The position numbers were made by a program, and so were the translations under genes. This document shows, one piece after another, positions 1-11,055 of a stretch of DNA of 64,000 bases. The stretch is from positions 35,661,550 through 35,725,549 of the forward strand of contig NC_030817.1 in NCBI RefSeq assembly GCF_001704415.2, given 5' to 3'. The notes below the pieces were generated by a model. The model worked only from the letters and a program-made list of their open reading frames with translations. It was not told where the DNA came from and searched no databases. The stretch's first letter is position 1, and every line of letters begins with the position of its first letter. Origin of the DNA: Capra hircus (Eukaryota; Chordata; Mammalia; Artiodactyla; Bovidae).

Positions 1-530
1 TTCCAAAATGGTATGTTTTTTATTTTAATTTTCAATTGTTTGCTAATATAAGAAATTTGGTTGGTTTTTTATATATTGAACTTGTATCCAGCAGTCATGC
101 TAACTCAGTTATTACTGAGAAGCTATTTTTGTAGACTCCATAGGATTTTCTTCATTGACAACCATGTCCTCTCTGAATAGACAGTTTTACTACTTCCTTT
201 TCAATCTGATTGTGTTTTGTTTCTTTTCTTGCCTTGTTATACTGGCTTGAACCAGAACAGTGTTAAATAGAAGTGGTGAAAGCACACATCCTTCCCTTAT
301 TCCTGATTTTAGAGGGAAAACCTTCAGTCTCTTATCATTTAGTATGATGTTATCTGTAGATGCCCTAAAACAGATTGAGGAAGTTCCCTTCTATTCCTAG
401 TCTGCTAGGAGGTCTTTTTTTTTTCTTTTAACCAAGAATCAATGTTGGATTTTGCCAGGTGATTTTCTGCATCTATTGATACAATTTAGACTTTTTCTTT
501 TATAGTCCTTAATATGGTGAATTATATAGA
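1..530 (-). mobile_element. L1 LINE fragment (ORF2 reverse-transcriptase part, antisense)
   Basis: T-rich on the plus strand, with the wording of antisense L1 ORF2 (around the AATAGAAGTGGTGAAAGCA phrase at 269-287). Old and broken by indels; left end outside the window. Confidence 0.7.
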
Positions 531-534
531 TGGC

Positions 535-1140
535 TATATATAAATAATAGCTTTACTAGGATGTAATTCATAGAGCATAAAGTTCACCCTTTTAGAAGGT
601 ACTATTCTGCAGATTTTACTGTATTTATAGAGTTGTGCATCCATTACCACAATCAAAATTCCATAACATTTTCATTCCCCCAAAGAGAAACTGTGTACCT
701 ACTAGGAGTCACCCTAATTTTCCCCACTGTCCCCAGGCCCTGGCAATCACCTATCTACTTCTATGGTTTTGCTAATTCTGGACATTTCGTATAAATGGAA
801 TCATTCCCAATGTGGTCTTTTGTGACTGGCTTCTTTGATTTGGATGTTTTCAAGGTTTATCTATGCTATAGCATATGTCAATATTTCATTCCTTTTTAGG
901 TCTATTTTATGGTATGAATACACCACATTTTGTTTATCTGTTTATCAGTCGATGAATCTGGATTGTTTCCACATTTTGGCTGTCATGAATAATGCTGCTA
1001 TGAACATTTGTGTACAAGTGTTTGTGTGAACATGTCTTCATTTTTCTTGAGTATATACCTAAGGAGTAGGATTACTGGATCATATAGTGACTCTGTGTTT
1101 AACATTTGAAGAAACCACCAGGCTGTTTTCCAAAGTGGCT
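535..1140 (-). mobile_element. L1M-type LINE 3' end, antisense
   Basis: Contains antisense L1M 3' phrases (TATAAATGGAATCAT at 791-805, AATAATGCTGCTATGAACAT at 988-1007, TGGCTGTATC at its right end). Its order relative to the 1-530 fragment is not that of a single L1, so these are two insertions. Confidence 0.75.
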
Positions 1141-1162
1141 GTATCATAATGGAAAGGTTTTA

Positions 1163-1454
1163 CTGTTGTTGCTTTTATATTTCTGGCTGTGCTGGGTCTT
1201 GGCTGTGTGCGGGCTTTCTCTGGTTGCTGTGGGGGGGTGGGGGGGGCTACTCTCTAATAGTGGTGCGCAGGCTTCTTACTGCAGTAAGCCTCTGTTGTTT
1301 AGCACAGGCTCTAGGTGCATGGGCTTCAGTAGTTGTGACACCATGGGCCTGGTTGCCCCTCGGCATGTGGGATCCTCCCAGACCAGGGATCAAACCCATG
1401 TCCCCTGCATTGGCAGGTGGATTCTTAATCACTGGACCACCAGGGAAATCCCAC
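1163..1454 (-). mobile_element. CHR-type cetartiodactyl SINE with 15-bp target duplication
   Basis: Reverse complement starts GGGATTTCCCTGGTGGTCCA, the tRNA-derived head typical of this family. Imperfect 15-bp duplication flanks it: AATGGAAAGGTTTTA (1148-1162) and AATGAGAAGGTTTTA (1455-1469). A G-rich run (1231-1247) sits in the body. Inserted in or next to old L1 DNA. Confidence 0.85.
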
Positions 1455-1597
1455 AATGAGAAGGTTTTAAATTATAACTTCAATTTCCTTAAAAGATAGT
1501 GCTGTTTAGATTATTGTTTCTTCTTGAGTGAGGATTGATAGTTTATGTTTTCCAAGGAATTTGTCACTTTCATCTAAGTTGTTGAAATTATTGGCAT

Positions 1598-1904
1598 GTG
1601 AAAGTCGCTCAGTGGTGTATGACTCTTTGTGACCCCAGATTGTGTAGTCCATGGAATTCTCCAGGCTAGAATACTGGAATGGGTAGCCTTTCCCTTCTCC
1701 AGGGGATCTTCCCAACTCAGGGATCGAGCCCAGGTCTCCTGCATTGCGAGCAGATTCTTTACCAGCTGAGCCACAAGGGAAGCCCAAGAATACTGGAGTG
1801 GGTAGCCTATCCCTTTTCCAGTGGATCTTCCCGACCCAGGAATCAAACCAGGGTCTCCTGCATCGCAGGTGGATTCTTTACCAACTGATCTATGAGGGAA
1901 GCCC
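1598..1904 (-). mobile_element. Bov-tA SINE with duplicated tRNA-derived half
   Basis: One exact 10-bp duplication TTATTGGCAT (1588-1597 and 1905-1914) encloses a complete Bov-tA (1598-1785) plus a second copy of the AGAATACTGGAGTGGGTAG-to-GAAGCCC segment (1786-1904). Confidence 0.85.
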
Positions 1905-2027
1905 TTATTGGCATAAAGTTGTTAATATTTCCTTATTCTTCTTTTAGAATCTGCAGAGTGTGTAAAAATGTCATCTCTCATTCCTGATACTGGTAATTTG
2001 TATTTCCTTTTTTCCCCCTGATCAGCC

Positions 2028-2245
2028 TGAAAGTAAAAGTGTTAGTCACTCAGTGATGTCCGACTTTTTGCGATTTCATGGGCTGTAGCCCTCCAGGCTC
2101 CTCTGTCCACGGGATTCTCTAGGCAAGAATACTGGAGTGGGTTGCTATTCCCTTCTCCAGGGGATCTTCCCAACCCAGGGATTGAACCTGGGTCTTCTGC
2201 ATTGCAGGTAAATTCTTTACTGTCTGAGTCACCAAGGAAGACCCA
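2028..2245 (-). mobile_element. Bov-tA SINE
   Basis: Antisense Bov-tA: AGTCACTCAGTGATGTCCGA at 2044 through the tRNA-like CCCAGGGATTGAACCTGGG to TGAGTCACCAAGGAAG. Target duplication not clear. Confidence 0.85.
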
Positions 2246-2963
2246 AACTAGCCTAGGTTTATCAATGTCATTGATTAGATCAGCTAATTTAAAAAATCTG
2301 TGTGTGTGTGTCACTCTGTTATGTGGAAAATTATCTTCATCTAATAACAGCCTCTAAATATACTACTAGACAAGCTGTCCCAGAATTCATGGAATATAAA
2401 AGGTCACACAACAAACTGAAATGCTTGGATTACAAAGTTTATTAAATAGTCAATGTAAAGCATAGTATAAGAAACGGGTTAGAAAGAAGTCTATGGCAAG
2501 ACAGGAAAATTGGAGTTGCTCCCAAGTGAGCTGACCAAATTATGCAATCAAGGATTTCTCTAATTTCTCCTTTGGAATAAACCCAGGGATGGACAGCCTA
2601 TTCCCCAGTCAGCACAGTGCTGACAATGATTCTTCCACTAAATGGCTTATCGAGTGTGGCAAAGTCAGGCACTTTGAAGCATATTAAGGTTATAAAAAGA
2701 AGACTGCCTCTTACACCAGGCTGGGAAAATATTAGTTTAATGGGACCGCAGAAAACCCAGATCTCTATGAAAAGGATCTCCCTGATATGGTTACCCTGGA
2801 TGGTCAAGAGAGCCTAAAGACTTGAAACTAAGTTTATTGGAGTCTCTGCATTTGTCAGTGGGAACACAGCTGACTTAATCTAGTAGATAAAACTGGGGGG
2901 AAGGAAGTAGAGCCAATCACAAGTCTTCCACCCTGTTGTGTGTGCTCTGTTTCACATCCTCCA
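2246..2963. other. unassigned intergenic stretch
   Basis: No gene recognised. Includes a short TG run (2301-2311) and a block 2430-2880 of LTR- or old-repeat-like composition whose family I could not name. Small ORFs on both strands lack any recognisable protein. Confidence 0.4.
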
Positions 2964-2973
2964 CCACATGGAG

Positions 2974-3164
2974 GCTTCTCTCATAGCTCAGTTGGTAAAG
3001 AATCCACCTGCAAAGAAGGAGACCCTGGTTCAGTTCCTGGGTTGGAAAGATCCCCTGAAGAAGGGAAAGGCTACCCACTCCAGTATTCTGGCCTGGAGAA
3101 TTCCATGGACTGTATAGTCCATGGGGTCGCAAAGAGTTGGACATGACTGAGCAACTTTCACCAT
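2974..3164 (+). mobile_element. Bov-tA SINE
   Basis: Sense Bov-tA from the GCTCAGTTGGTAAAGAATCC head to GGACATGACTGAGCAACTTT. Flanked by CCACATGGAG at 2964-2973 and 3165-3174. Confidence 0.85.
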
Positions 3165-3219
3165 CCACATGGAGGCAAGTACCCCCACTCCTGGCCCTCC
3201 CTCCTGCACACAAGGGTTG

Positions 3220-3735
3220 CCCACTTGGCCCTCTTATATTGTCTTCCGGTCACCCTTCTCCCAATTTGTCTCCTGCCAAAGTCCTGCTCATCCTTCAGAT
3301 GGCAGCTCAAATGTCATTGCCTCTGGCAAGCTTTACTTGACTCCTATATATTAAGTTATACTTTCCTTCCCGTCATTTATCACAAGTGTGAAAGTGAAAG
3401 TCGCTGAGTTGTGTCTGACTCTTTGTGAACCCATGGACTATACAGTCCTTGGAATTCTCCAGGCCAGAATACTGGGTTGGGTAGCCTTTCCCTTCTCCAG
3501 GGGGTATTCCCAACCCAGGGATAAAACCCAGGTCTCCCACATTGCAGGTGGATTCTTTACCAGCTGAGCCACAAGGGAAGCCCCTATCACAAGTGTAATT
3601 AATATTATTTAGTAGTTGTCTCCTCCACTAACTTGTGAGCTGTGTGAGAGCAGAAACTGAATACTTCACTATTAAATTACTAACATTTGGCAGAGTCAGT
3701 GGTTAATAAAAATAACAGTTGAATGAAAAACTCTT
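3220..3735 (+). mobile_element. L2 LINE 3' end, split by a Bov-tA
   Basis: Old L2-like 3' sequence: the GGCAGCTCAAATGTCA part left of the SINE, and TGTGAGAGCAGAAACTG to a GTTGAATGAA tail right of it. Divergent, so class assignment is by wording only. Confidence 0.55.
3390..3584 (-). mobile_element. Bov-tA SINE with perfect 12-bp target duplication
   Basis: TATCACAAGTGT occurs at 3378-3389 and 3585-3596 exactly. The element is antisense Bov-tA inserted into the L2 tail. Confidence 0.92.
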
Positions 3736-4310
3736 GGTGCTGATATATTTTTGCTCATTTAAGTTAGGGCTGTTCTGTCTGCCTTCGTCTTAGGTCAGAA
3801 TCTTTTCAATTCCCTTTATCCAAGGCTCAGATCCTCTCACACACATTCCAAGAAACGACCCTCTTATCTATTTCCTGATTCAAGTAGCCCATCACTGTAT
3901 ATGGGCTAAAATCTCTCATGTAATTTGGAGCAAAGGAGCCTTGGAAAAGTAGGGCTCTCTGTTTAAAAATGAGGTGTTCAGAGTTCCGAGTGGCCTGAGG
4001 CTCTGTAATGAATAGGTCTTGTGTACTCCCAAAGCCCAGCAGGAAGGAATGGTGTAGCTGTGGGCAGCCATGAAGTGAGTTGTGTTCCCAGGTATGCTGC
4101 TGCTGTCACTGGGAGTAATGCTGGGAAAGCTGTTCCAGGGTGGGGCTGGCCATTCTCTGGAATGTTGGGAACACAGGCTCCTCAGTGGTAGAATAGCTAC
4201 ACTCAACCTGTTTCAGTCACTTCCCCTCAGAGTACTTGCCTGCCTCTCATCCCACCGGAAACTCACTCATACAGTCCTTAGCCCACCCCAAAGTCAGCTG
4301 CTTTAAAACT
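3736..4310. other. intergenic, nothing recognised
   Basis: Single-copy-looking DNA without a recognisable gene, RNA or repeat. Confidence 0.4.
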
Positions 4311-4500
4311 GAGTAAAGACGGTAAAGAATCTGCCTGCAATGCGGGAGACCGGGGTTCAATCCTTGGATGGGGAAGATCCCCTGGAGAATGAAATAGCAA
4401 CTCACTCCAGTATTCTTGCCGGGAAATCCCATGGACAGAGGAGCCTGGCAGGCTACAGTTCATGGGATGTCAGAGTTGGACACAACTGAGCAACGACCAC
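4311..4500 (+). mobile_element. Bov-tA SINE (5'-shortened)
   Basis: Sense Bov-tA beginning within the GGTAAAGAATCTGCCTGCAA segment and ending GTTGGACACAACTGAGCAAC. Confidence 0.85.
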
Positions 4501-4591
4501 ATATTTACATGGGTGTGATTAGGAAACTGTGGCTGGAGCAAAGGAGCTGGAGGTAAGGACTGTCTCCCTCTTGTATTCCCCCCCCCCCCTT

Positions 4592-4800
4592 TTTTTTTCC
4601 TGCATTGGGGCTTCACTGTGGTGTGTAGGCTTTCTCTTGTTGTAGAGCATGGGTTCAGTTGGGTTCCAGGATGTCGGCCTCTCCAGTTGCCTTGAGCTGG
4701 GTTATTGCCCCATGGCACATGGGATCTAGTTCCCCACCAGGGATTGAACCCGCATCCCCTGCATTGCAAGGCACATTCTCAACTACCAGGGAATGTCCCA
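4592..4800 (-). mobile_element. CHR-type SINE, degraded
   Basis: Antisense CHR wording: CTTTCTCTTGTTGTAGAGCA, CATGGCACATGGGATCTAG, CCAGGGATTGAACCCGCATC. Preceded by a C-run and T-run (4578-4599). Confidence 0.75.
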
Positions 4801-5227
4801 GACCTTTTCCTGAAGTGCCAGATGCCTTGAATGGAGACCTGCGTCACAGAGGGGAAAGAATGCAGCCGGGGGCACTCACAGAGCTGAATTTTATCCTGGG
4901 ACTCAATGGGATAATGCAATTCAAGCCCTTCGGAGACTGTAGTGCTCGAAACATGATAGCTGTTCAACTATTAGGTGCTTCCTGGGTCTTCTCAGAGTCA
5001 ACTGCGCCTCCTGCATCTGGAACATCACACTGGATGAAAACGGCCTGTTTACTTTTCTCTTTCCTCTGCTAGACTGTAACACATAGAAAAGATGCCTTCC
5101 AGGTTCCATGATACGTTCATATTTGTTGAGTGCCTATGACATCAAGCAGTAAATTCTTTACCTGGATTACTTTACTTAATTCTTAAAACCCTGTGGAGGT
5201 AGGAATTATTGTTATCATCCAATGTGA
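4801..5227. other. intergenic, nothing recognised
   Basis: No gene or repeat family identified; the ORFs here continue out of the flanking SINE. Confidence 0.35.
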
Positions 5228-5965
5228 TATATCTTGTTCTAGTCACTAAATTGTGTTCAACAGTTTTGCAACCCTGTGGACTGTAGCTCGCCAGGCTCCT
5301 CTAGACAGTGTATTAAAAAGCAGAGTCATTACTTTGCTGACAAAGGTCTGTCTGGTCAAAGCTATGGTTTTTCCAGTAGTCATGTATGGATGTGAGAATT
5401 GGACTATAAAGAAATCTTGAGTGCTGAAGAATTGATGCTTTTGAACTGTGGTGCTGGAGAAGACTCTAAAGAGTCCCTTGGACTGCAAGGAGAGCAAACT
5501 AGTCAATACTAAAGGAAATCAGTCCTGAATGTTCATTGGAAGGACTGATGCTGAAGCTGAAACTCCAATACTTTGGCCACCTCATGTGAAGAACTGACTC
5601 CTTGGAAAAGACCCTGATGCTGGGAAAGATTGAAGGCAGGAGGAGAGGGGGATGACAGAGGATGAGATGCTTGGATGGCGTCACCGACTCGATGGGCATG
5701 AGTTTGAGTAAGCTCTGGGAGATGATAATGGACAAGCCTGGCGTGCTGCAGTCCAGGGGCTTGCAAAGAGTCGGACATGACTGAACAACTGAAAACTGAA
5801 CTGACTGAGGTTCCTCTGTCCATGGGATTTCCCAGGTAAGAATACTGGAGTGGTTTGCCATTTCCTTCCTTAGGGGATCTTCCTGACCCAAGAATTGAAC
5901 CTGGATCTCCTGCATCTCCTGCACTGGCAGGCAGATTCTCTACCACCGAGCCACCAGTAAGTGGT
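5228..5965 (-). mobile_element. Bov-tA SINE interrupted by a BovB insertion
   Basis: The first part (5228-5302) and second part (5809-5965) together make one antisense Bov-tA. The break is marked by GGCTCCTCT (5294-5302) and GGTTCCTCT (5809-5817). Confidence 0.85.
5303..5808 (+). mobile_element. BovB (RTE) LINE 3' end, nested
   Basis: Sense BovB 3' region: AAAAAGCAGAGTCATTACTT, the CTGTGGTGCTGGAGAAGACT segment, and the tail CAAAGAGTCGGACATGACTG with repeated AACTGAA. It encodes the frameshifted C-terminal end of the BovB ORF2 family protein. 5'-truncated. Confidence 0.88.
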
Positions 5966-6279
5966 ATATACGCCTGGTCAGGTTCCAGAACCTGTGCTCT
6001 TTACACTGTGCAAATACGACCTCATCCTCAATCTAATTATGTTTCCCTCCCTTTTCTCCATTTATCCTGCCACCACCATGGAACATATCCTCCCAATCAT
6101 CTCCTCCTGTGTGTGGGGACTGTCTTTACTCTAGGATTCTCTTTGTACTAAACTAACCCAATGCCTCATATAATCGGATGCTTTATAATCACTTCTCCAC
6201 TTGCCTCATGCTGGGTTTAGGTATCTGTTATACTTTCACTAGACTGAGTGGGCCACTGGACAGACTCTATGCTTTTGTG

Positions 6280-6396
6280 GGGTTTTTTGGCCACACTACA
6301 GCATATAGGATCTTAGTTCCTTGACCAGGGATTGAACCTCTGCCCTCTGCAGTGGAAAAGTAGTGACCTAACCACTGGACCACCAGGGAGTTCCTG
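6280..6396 (-). mobile_element. short CHR-type SINE with exact 10-bp target duplication
   Basis: TGCTTTTGTG at 6270-6279 and 6397-6406. Body carries CCAGGGATTGAACCTCTGCC and CCACTGGACCACCAGGGAG. Confidence 0.85.
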
Positions 6397-6406
6397 TGCT
6401 TTTGTG

Positions 6407-8270
6407 TTCTTAATGACAACCATCTGTTTCCTAAAGCAACTGAGATTTTGTTATTAGGAAAAAATAAAACATTGATACTAGGTATGACTGTATGCTACTG
6501 ATATATATCTGAATTCTGGCCTTTCTACCTTTCTTAAAGAGGGTCTGTGTGAAACTGGGGTTTCCTTTCAGTATTATGTGCTCAGGCTCCATATGCTTTA
6601 GCATATAAATTGTACATCCCAAAGAGTATTACATATCTTTGGAGCCAAATAAAATAGAGTGAATACTCATGTATAGCCATCATCCCTATCAACAGAACAG
6701 TATCAGACTCTATCAAGTCCTCATGCACACATCTCAATTGCCTCTCCTTCCAACCGTCCCCCTGGTAAATGCTAATATGCTTTTCATTAAACAGAGTATG
6801 AGTTGCTTGAGAGCAATAATTTTCTAACCAATAAGTCAGATGTGAACCCCACGTACTTTGTTATGAAAGGTACTAGCAGCAAATGGATATTCAAACGAAG
6901 TATTTTGAGGTTTCACTTTCTATTCAAACATTTCATCAGATGTTTTCAGTGAGCTGTTTCCAGTTCTAACTTCACCACCACTGCGGCATAATAATGCACT
7001 AAGCACAGATGTGTCAACTAAATTGTGGTCAATGTGAAAATTTTATTTTTGCCACAGCAGGGGACATGTGCTTTTATGACAATGCTGTCAGAATGCTAAG
7101 CTAGGAAGATGCTGCAGGTGGTGAAGATCAGTATCCAAACCGTTGGTGTACCAGTACACCACCACCAAGGAGAAATGGTTTCCTCGACTCCAAGAACTTT
7201 GCCATGTAACCATGTGAGAAGACTTGAGAACTTGGTTGTGGCAGCAGAAATCCTTCTAACAGCTTGATGAAGACTAGTGTGGTAACACCTGAAGCGCTGA
7301 ATCCTTACAGGAGCGCCACCAGTTTTGGTATTCAATGTGCCTCAAAACAAAAAAGATGGAAAACTACTACTCCTGCCAACTGTTACTCTAGATATTTCTG
7401 AAGTGGTTTAACAAGTTTTCGTCATTTATTTCCTGCCACTAATATACCCTATGTTGATAATTTCACTGTCCCCTCCCCTCTACTATCATTGTGAATGAGA
7501 AGCACTCCTATCAGCCCAGGACTGGAGATGAAATGCAGTTCTACCAGAGATTTGCTGTTTGTATGCAGCAGCTAAAGAGCCTCTGAAACTGGACGTAGTT
7601 TTCAGCATCACTCAGTTTGTGACAGGATTAAGTTAGGAAAGAACTTGGAGCTTTAAGGGAAATTGCTTCCAGAACGGGGGGGAAAAAAGACATTTGAGGC
7701 TATGAGGCTATGAGGCTATGAGGCAGAAACCTTTGGACAGATGCCCAGAAAAATAGGAAGCCTATTCCCATCTCTCCTTCTCAATATCTAGCATCTCTAT
7801 TTAAAAAGTCACAGCTTCCTGGTCTAGGATCAGAATGTGCTCTTTTTGTTGGGAATTTTTTGAAGGCAATTATGGCTACAATTAAGTGAGATATTGTTCT
7901 TCACTTTAATAAGATGCAGTGTAAGTGGCACTCTAGATAATATATGTGAAGGAAAAGTCAATTATATGCTGAAACATGTTTTTTTTAGGATGATTTTTTA
8001 TCTCAGGAAACAAACATGGAAAATCTCCATTTGCATTCCAGTAGTCAAGATAACCATATAATTTATCCTTAAATCCAGACCCTTTTGAGACTACAAGGAG
8101 AGTGCTATTAATAGTTACACCTGGGCAACATAAACCAGAGTTGTCTCAGGCAAACTGGCATGTATGATCACTTATAATGCCTCCTTTGTGTTTAATAAAC
8201 ATACCAACACAGTGTACATTTTAGCCTTCAAGCTTGACTGATTCTGATTTTACCAAGGTCTTTTAATTTG
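6407..8270. other. intergenic, no gene recognised
   Basis: Apart from an 8-bp tandem repeat at 7695-7724 and a 240-nt minus-strand ORF at 7096-7335 with no recognised protein, I see nothing annotatable. The 6640-6780 part has old LINE-like wording. Confidence 0.4.
7695..7724. repeat. tandem repeat, 8-bp unit x 3.75
   Basis: Perfect TGAGGCTA repeated: 7695, 7703, 7711 and a partial copy to 7724. Confidence 0.9.
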
Positions 8271-8274
8271 CCTG

Positions 8275-8485
8275 ATTTCCTGGTGGCTCAGACTGTAAAG
8301 TGTCTGCCTACAATGCAGGAGACCTGGGTTCAATCCCTGGATGGAAAAGATCTCTTCGAGAAGGAAATGGCAACCCACTCCAGCATTCTTGCTTCGAAAA
8401 TCCCATGGATGGAGGAGCCTAGTAGGCAATAGTCTATGGGGTCGCAGAGTCGGACATGACTGAGCGACTTTTATTTGTTCTTAGT
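8275..8485 (+). mobile_element. Bov-tA SINE
   Basis: Sense Bov-tA from TTTCCTGGTGGCTCAGACTG to TCGGACATGACTGAGCGACT. Confidence 0.88.
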
Positions 8486-8578
8486 TGCATGTGAGACCTG
8501 ATTCCCTGACCAGGGATCGAACCCAGGCCCCCTGCATGGGAGCAGAGTCTTAGCCATTGAACCACCAGAGAAGTCCTG
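8486..8578 (-). mobile_element. CHR-type SINE fragment
   Basis: Antisense end with CCAGGGATCGAACCCAGGCC and CCATTGAACCACCAGAGAAG; abuts the preceding Bov-tA. Confidence 0.75.
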
Positions 8579-8689
8579 ACAATCTGATTTTTTTAAAAAA
8601 GCATTTATACAGATACTGTATATTATTAGATGTGTAATCTTTTAGTTATGCTAATATACTAAATAGAATCATTTGGCTAGAGGTAAGAA

Positions 8690-8830
8690 TGTTCCACTTT
8701 TCCCTCTTGGTACTTTGAGCATTATCATCTGTTTTACAGATAAGGTAAATCAGCACAGGAAGCTAGTCAATTGCGCCAAATCACACTGCCAGGCTGAGCT
8801 CAAGGCTAAAAGCTCTGTGCATGAATCCCC
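8690..8830 (-). mobile_element. MIR-like ancient SINE
   Basis: ATCTGTTTTACAGATAAGG and GCCAAATCACACTGCCAGG match the antisense MIR core wording; divergent. Confidence 0.5.
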
Positions 8831-9603
8831 AGCAATTGTGCTGCTCACTGAATCATGAACAGCTACATTCTAGAATTTGATCAGATTTCTATTACATACT
8901 CACCAGAAGTGGAGATTTATTACCACCTTTCAGATGAGAAGTTTTGTGAAGTTTGTAAACAGGCTTTTCTTAGTTCAGGTCAATCGTCTTCATTCCCCTT
9001 CTATAAACAGACCAAGATCCAGTCCTGATCATTTGTCCTGTAGTTTGGTGTTTTTTTGTAAAGATTTCTTTGGGCATTCAAGAAGGGATCCAGGTATTCA
9101 TTAAGTTTAGCACTTGGGATTTTTCTGTGTTGCAGTAACTAAGTAACAGTTAAGAGGTTTTAACTTAGCATGTCCTGTATTGGCAAGTTTAAAAAAAGAA
9201 CTGTCAGGCCATACTTGGCAGAACCTCCCTTGGACTCTCCCACCCTCTGTAGAGTTCCTGTACATCTTGGCTGCTCATCTACTAGTAACAGAGACCTCTT
9301 TTGTCTCAGCCACTCTGACAGCCTTGTCCAAGCCTTTGCTTGGGGGCAGATGGATAACCAGTGTCTTCAATAATCGGTAGGGCTGACACTAGTGATTCGA
9401 TCATCCAAAACCTTTTGCTAACAATTCTCACATCCATATTTAACCTACTTCAAAATGCTACACCTCTGAAGATTGTTTATGAAAATACAACTCAGTAAGT
9501 TAGCTGTTTAAGAACTGTGCTTATTTACCAAACTGCAAGGATATACATTTCAAACACTAGCTTTTTAAAGTATCTGATGAAACTCATTCAGTGACATAAA
9601 CTG
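8831..9603. other. intergenic, nothing recognised
   Basis: No recognisable gene; small overlapping ORFs (9170-9380) match no family I know. Confidence 0.35.
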
Positions 9604-9613
9604 TGTGAAAGGT

Positions 9614-9829
9614 ATGAAAGTGAAAGTTAGTCGCACAGTTGTGTCTGACTCTTTGCGACCCCATGGACTATAGCCTTCCTGGCTTCTCTGGCCATGGAAT
9701 CCTCCAGACAAGAATACTGGATTGGGTTGCCATCTCCTTCTCCAGGGGATCTTCCCGACCTGGGGATCAAACCCGGATCTCCTGCATTGCAGGCAGATTC
9801 TTTACCAACTGAGCCGCTAGGGAGGCCTA
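9614..9829 (-). mobile_element. Bov-tA SINE with exact 10-bp target duplication
   Basis: TGTGAAAGGT at 9604-9613 and 9830-9839 flank a full antisense Bov-tA. Confidence 0.92.
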
Positions 9830-10739
9830 TGTGAAAGGTTTGCTATGTAACATTCAATGTTATATGGATTTGACTTCCCAGATATACAGTTTTGGAAGCA
9901 GTGCTACAGCACTGAGGCAACCATGGCAGGCACATGTGAGATGGAGAAGCTGTTCTTAGGAAAGCTGCATTTTGCAGCAAAGCAGAGCAGAGTAAAACTC
10001 TGCCATCAGTCACACCTGACTGTACTCAGTTCCGTAACATACCAGGTTAGGCTGTCTCTACCTCTTAGCTGTAGTTTCATTATCTAGAAAATCAAAACTA
10101 AAAACTGACCTTTAGTTTTGTTGTAACTTAAATTCCAGGTGTTAAGAATTCAGTGGGCCAAAGTATATAAAATGTACATTAGAGCTGTCATTATCAGCTC
10201 CCAGGAAATAAAACTGGTTAAGTAGGACAATACATGAAGCTCAGTTTAACTTGGCCTCTTTATCTAAAAAGTTAACCAGATGAGTGTCTTCCTAACCTCC
10301 CCATAGCTTTGGAAATCTACTCAGTGGTGTCTTAAGGGGACAAGAACAGGTCAGGATGTGCACCGAAAGAGACAGAGGTCTAGACTGATAATCAAGGAAC
10401 TGCATATATAAAGGTATCTGGTACTGGGTATCTGAGCAAGGTATAATCTAGTGGACACAATCTTTAAGTCTTGATGCCATTCTCATGTAATTAGACCTTG
10501 GGGTTTACTTAACCTCTTTTAAAGATATTCTCACCCCTAAAAAAGGCTCTTTTTATCTGTCTTACAAAGCAAAAACTTATCTTGAGTGACACTAACACTT
10601 TAAGCATAGCTTAGAAATCTAGATGGAGGGAGATTCTACTGTAATCTGATCTCAGGTAATCTCAACTAGATGTGGTCTAAAATAGCTTTAAAAGTTTAAA
10701 AGGAGCCAAACTTTCTGTCCCCTCAAACACCTTATCTGT

Positions 10740-11055
10740 GTTATAAACGAAATTGTGCCCCCTTTTCCCCCCTAATCCATGTTTAAGTCATAAGCTGCAA
10801 TGTAATGGTTTATGGAGATAGGACCTTTACAGTGGGAACAGTGTCCATTTAAGAGTCCGCTGAGAGCTTTCCTCTCTACGTGGGAGCAAACAGTGAGGAG
10901 CTGCTAGCCAGGAAGCGGCTCCCACCAAGTAACCGTATCAGCTGGCATCTTGATCACAGACTTCTTAAATTCCAGAACCGTAAGAATTTCTCGTTTGAGC
11001 CATCCAGTCTATGATCCTTTGTTACAGCAGCCCAAACTGACCTATAGTGGAACTG
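10740..11055 (+). repeat. ancient mammalian interspersed repeat, class unresolved
   Basis: Runs from AAATTGTGCCCCCTTTTCCC through GGAGATAGGACCTTTA to GAGCCATCCAGTCTATGATC and CAGCAGCCCAAACTGA. I know this wording from old mammalian (MaLR- or DNA-transposon-like) repeats but cannot fix the family. Confidence 0.5.

Noticed and set aside
2169..2260. tRNA-like segments within SINEs (for example GGGATTGAACCTGGG)
   Set aside because: They are the tRNA-derived heads of Bov-tA and CHR elements, many times repeated in the window; no stand-alone tRNA gene fold was seen.
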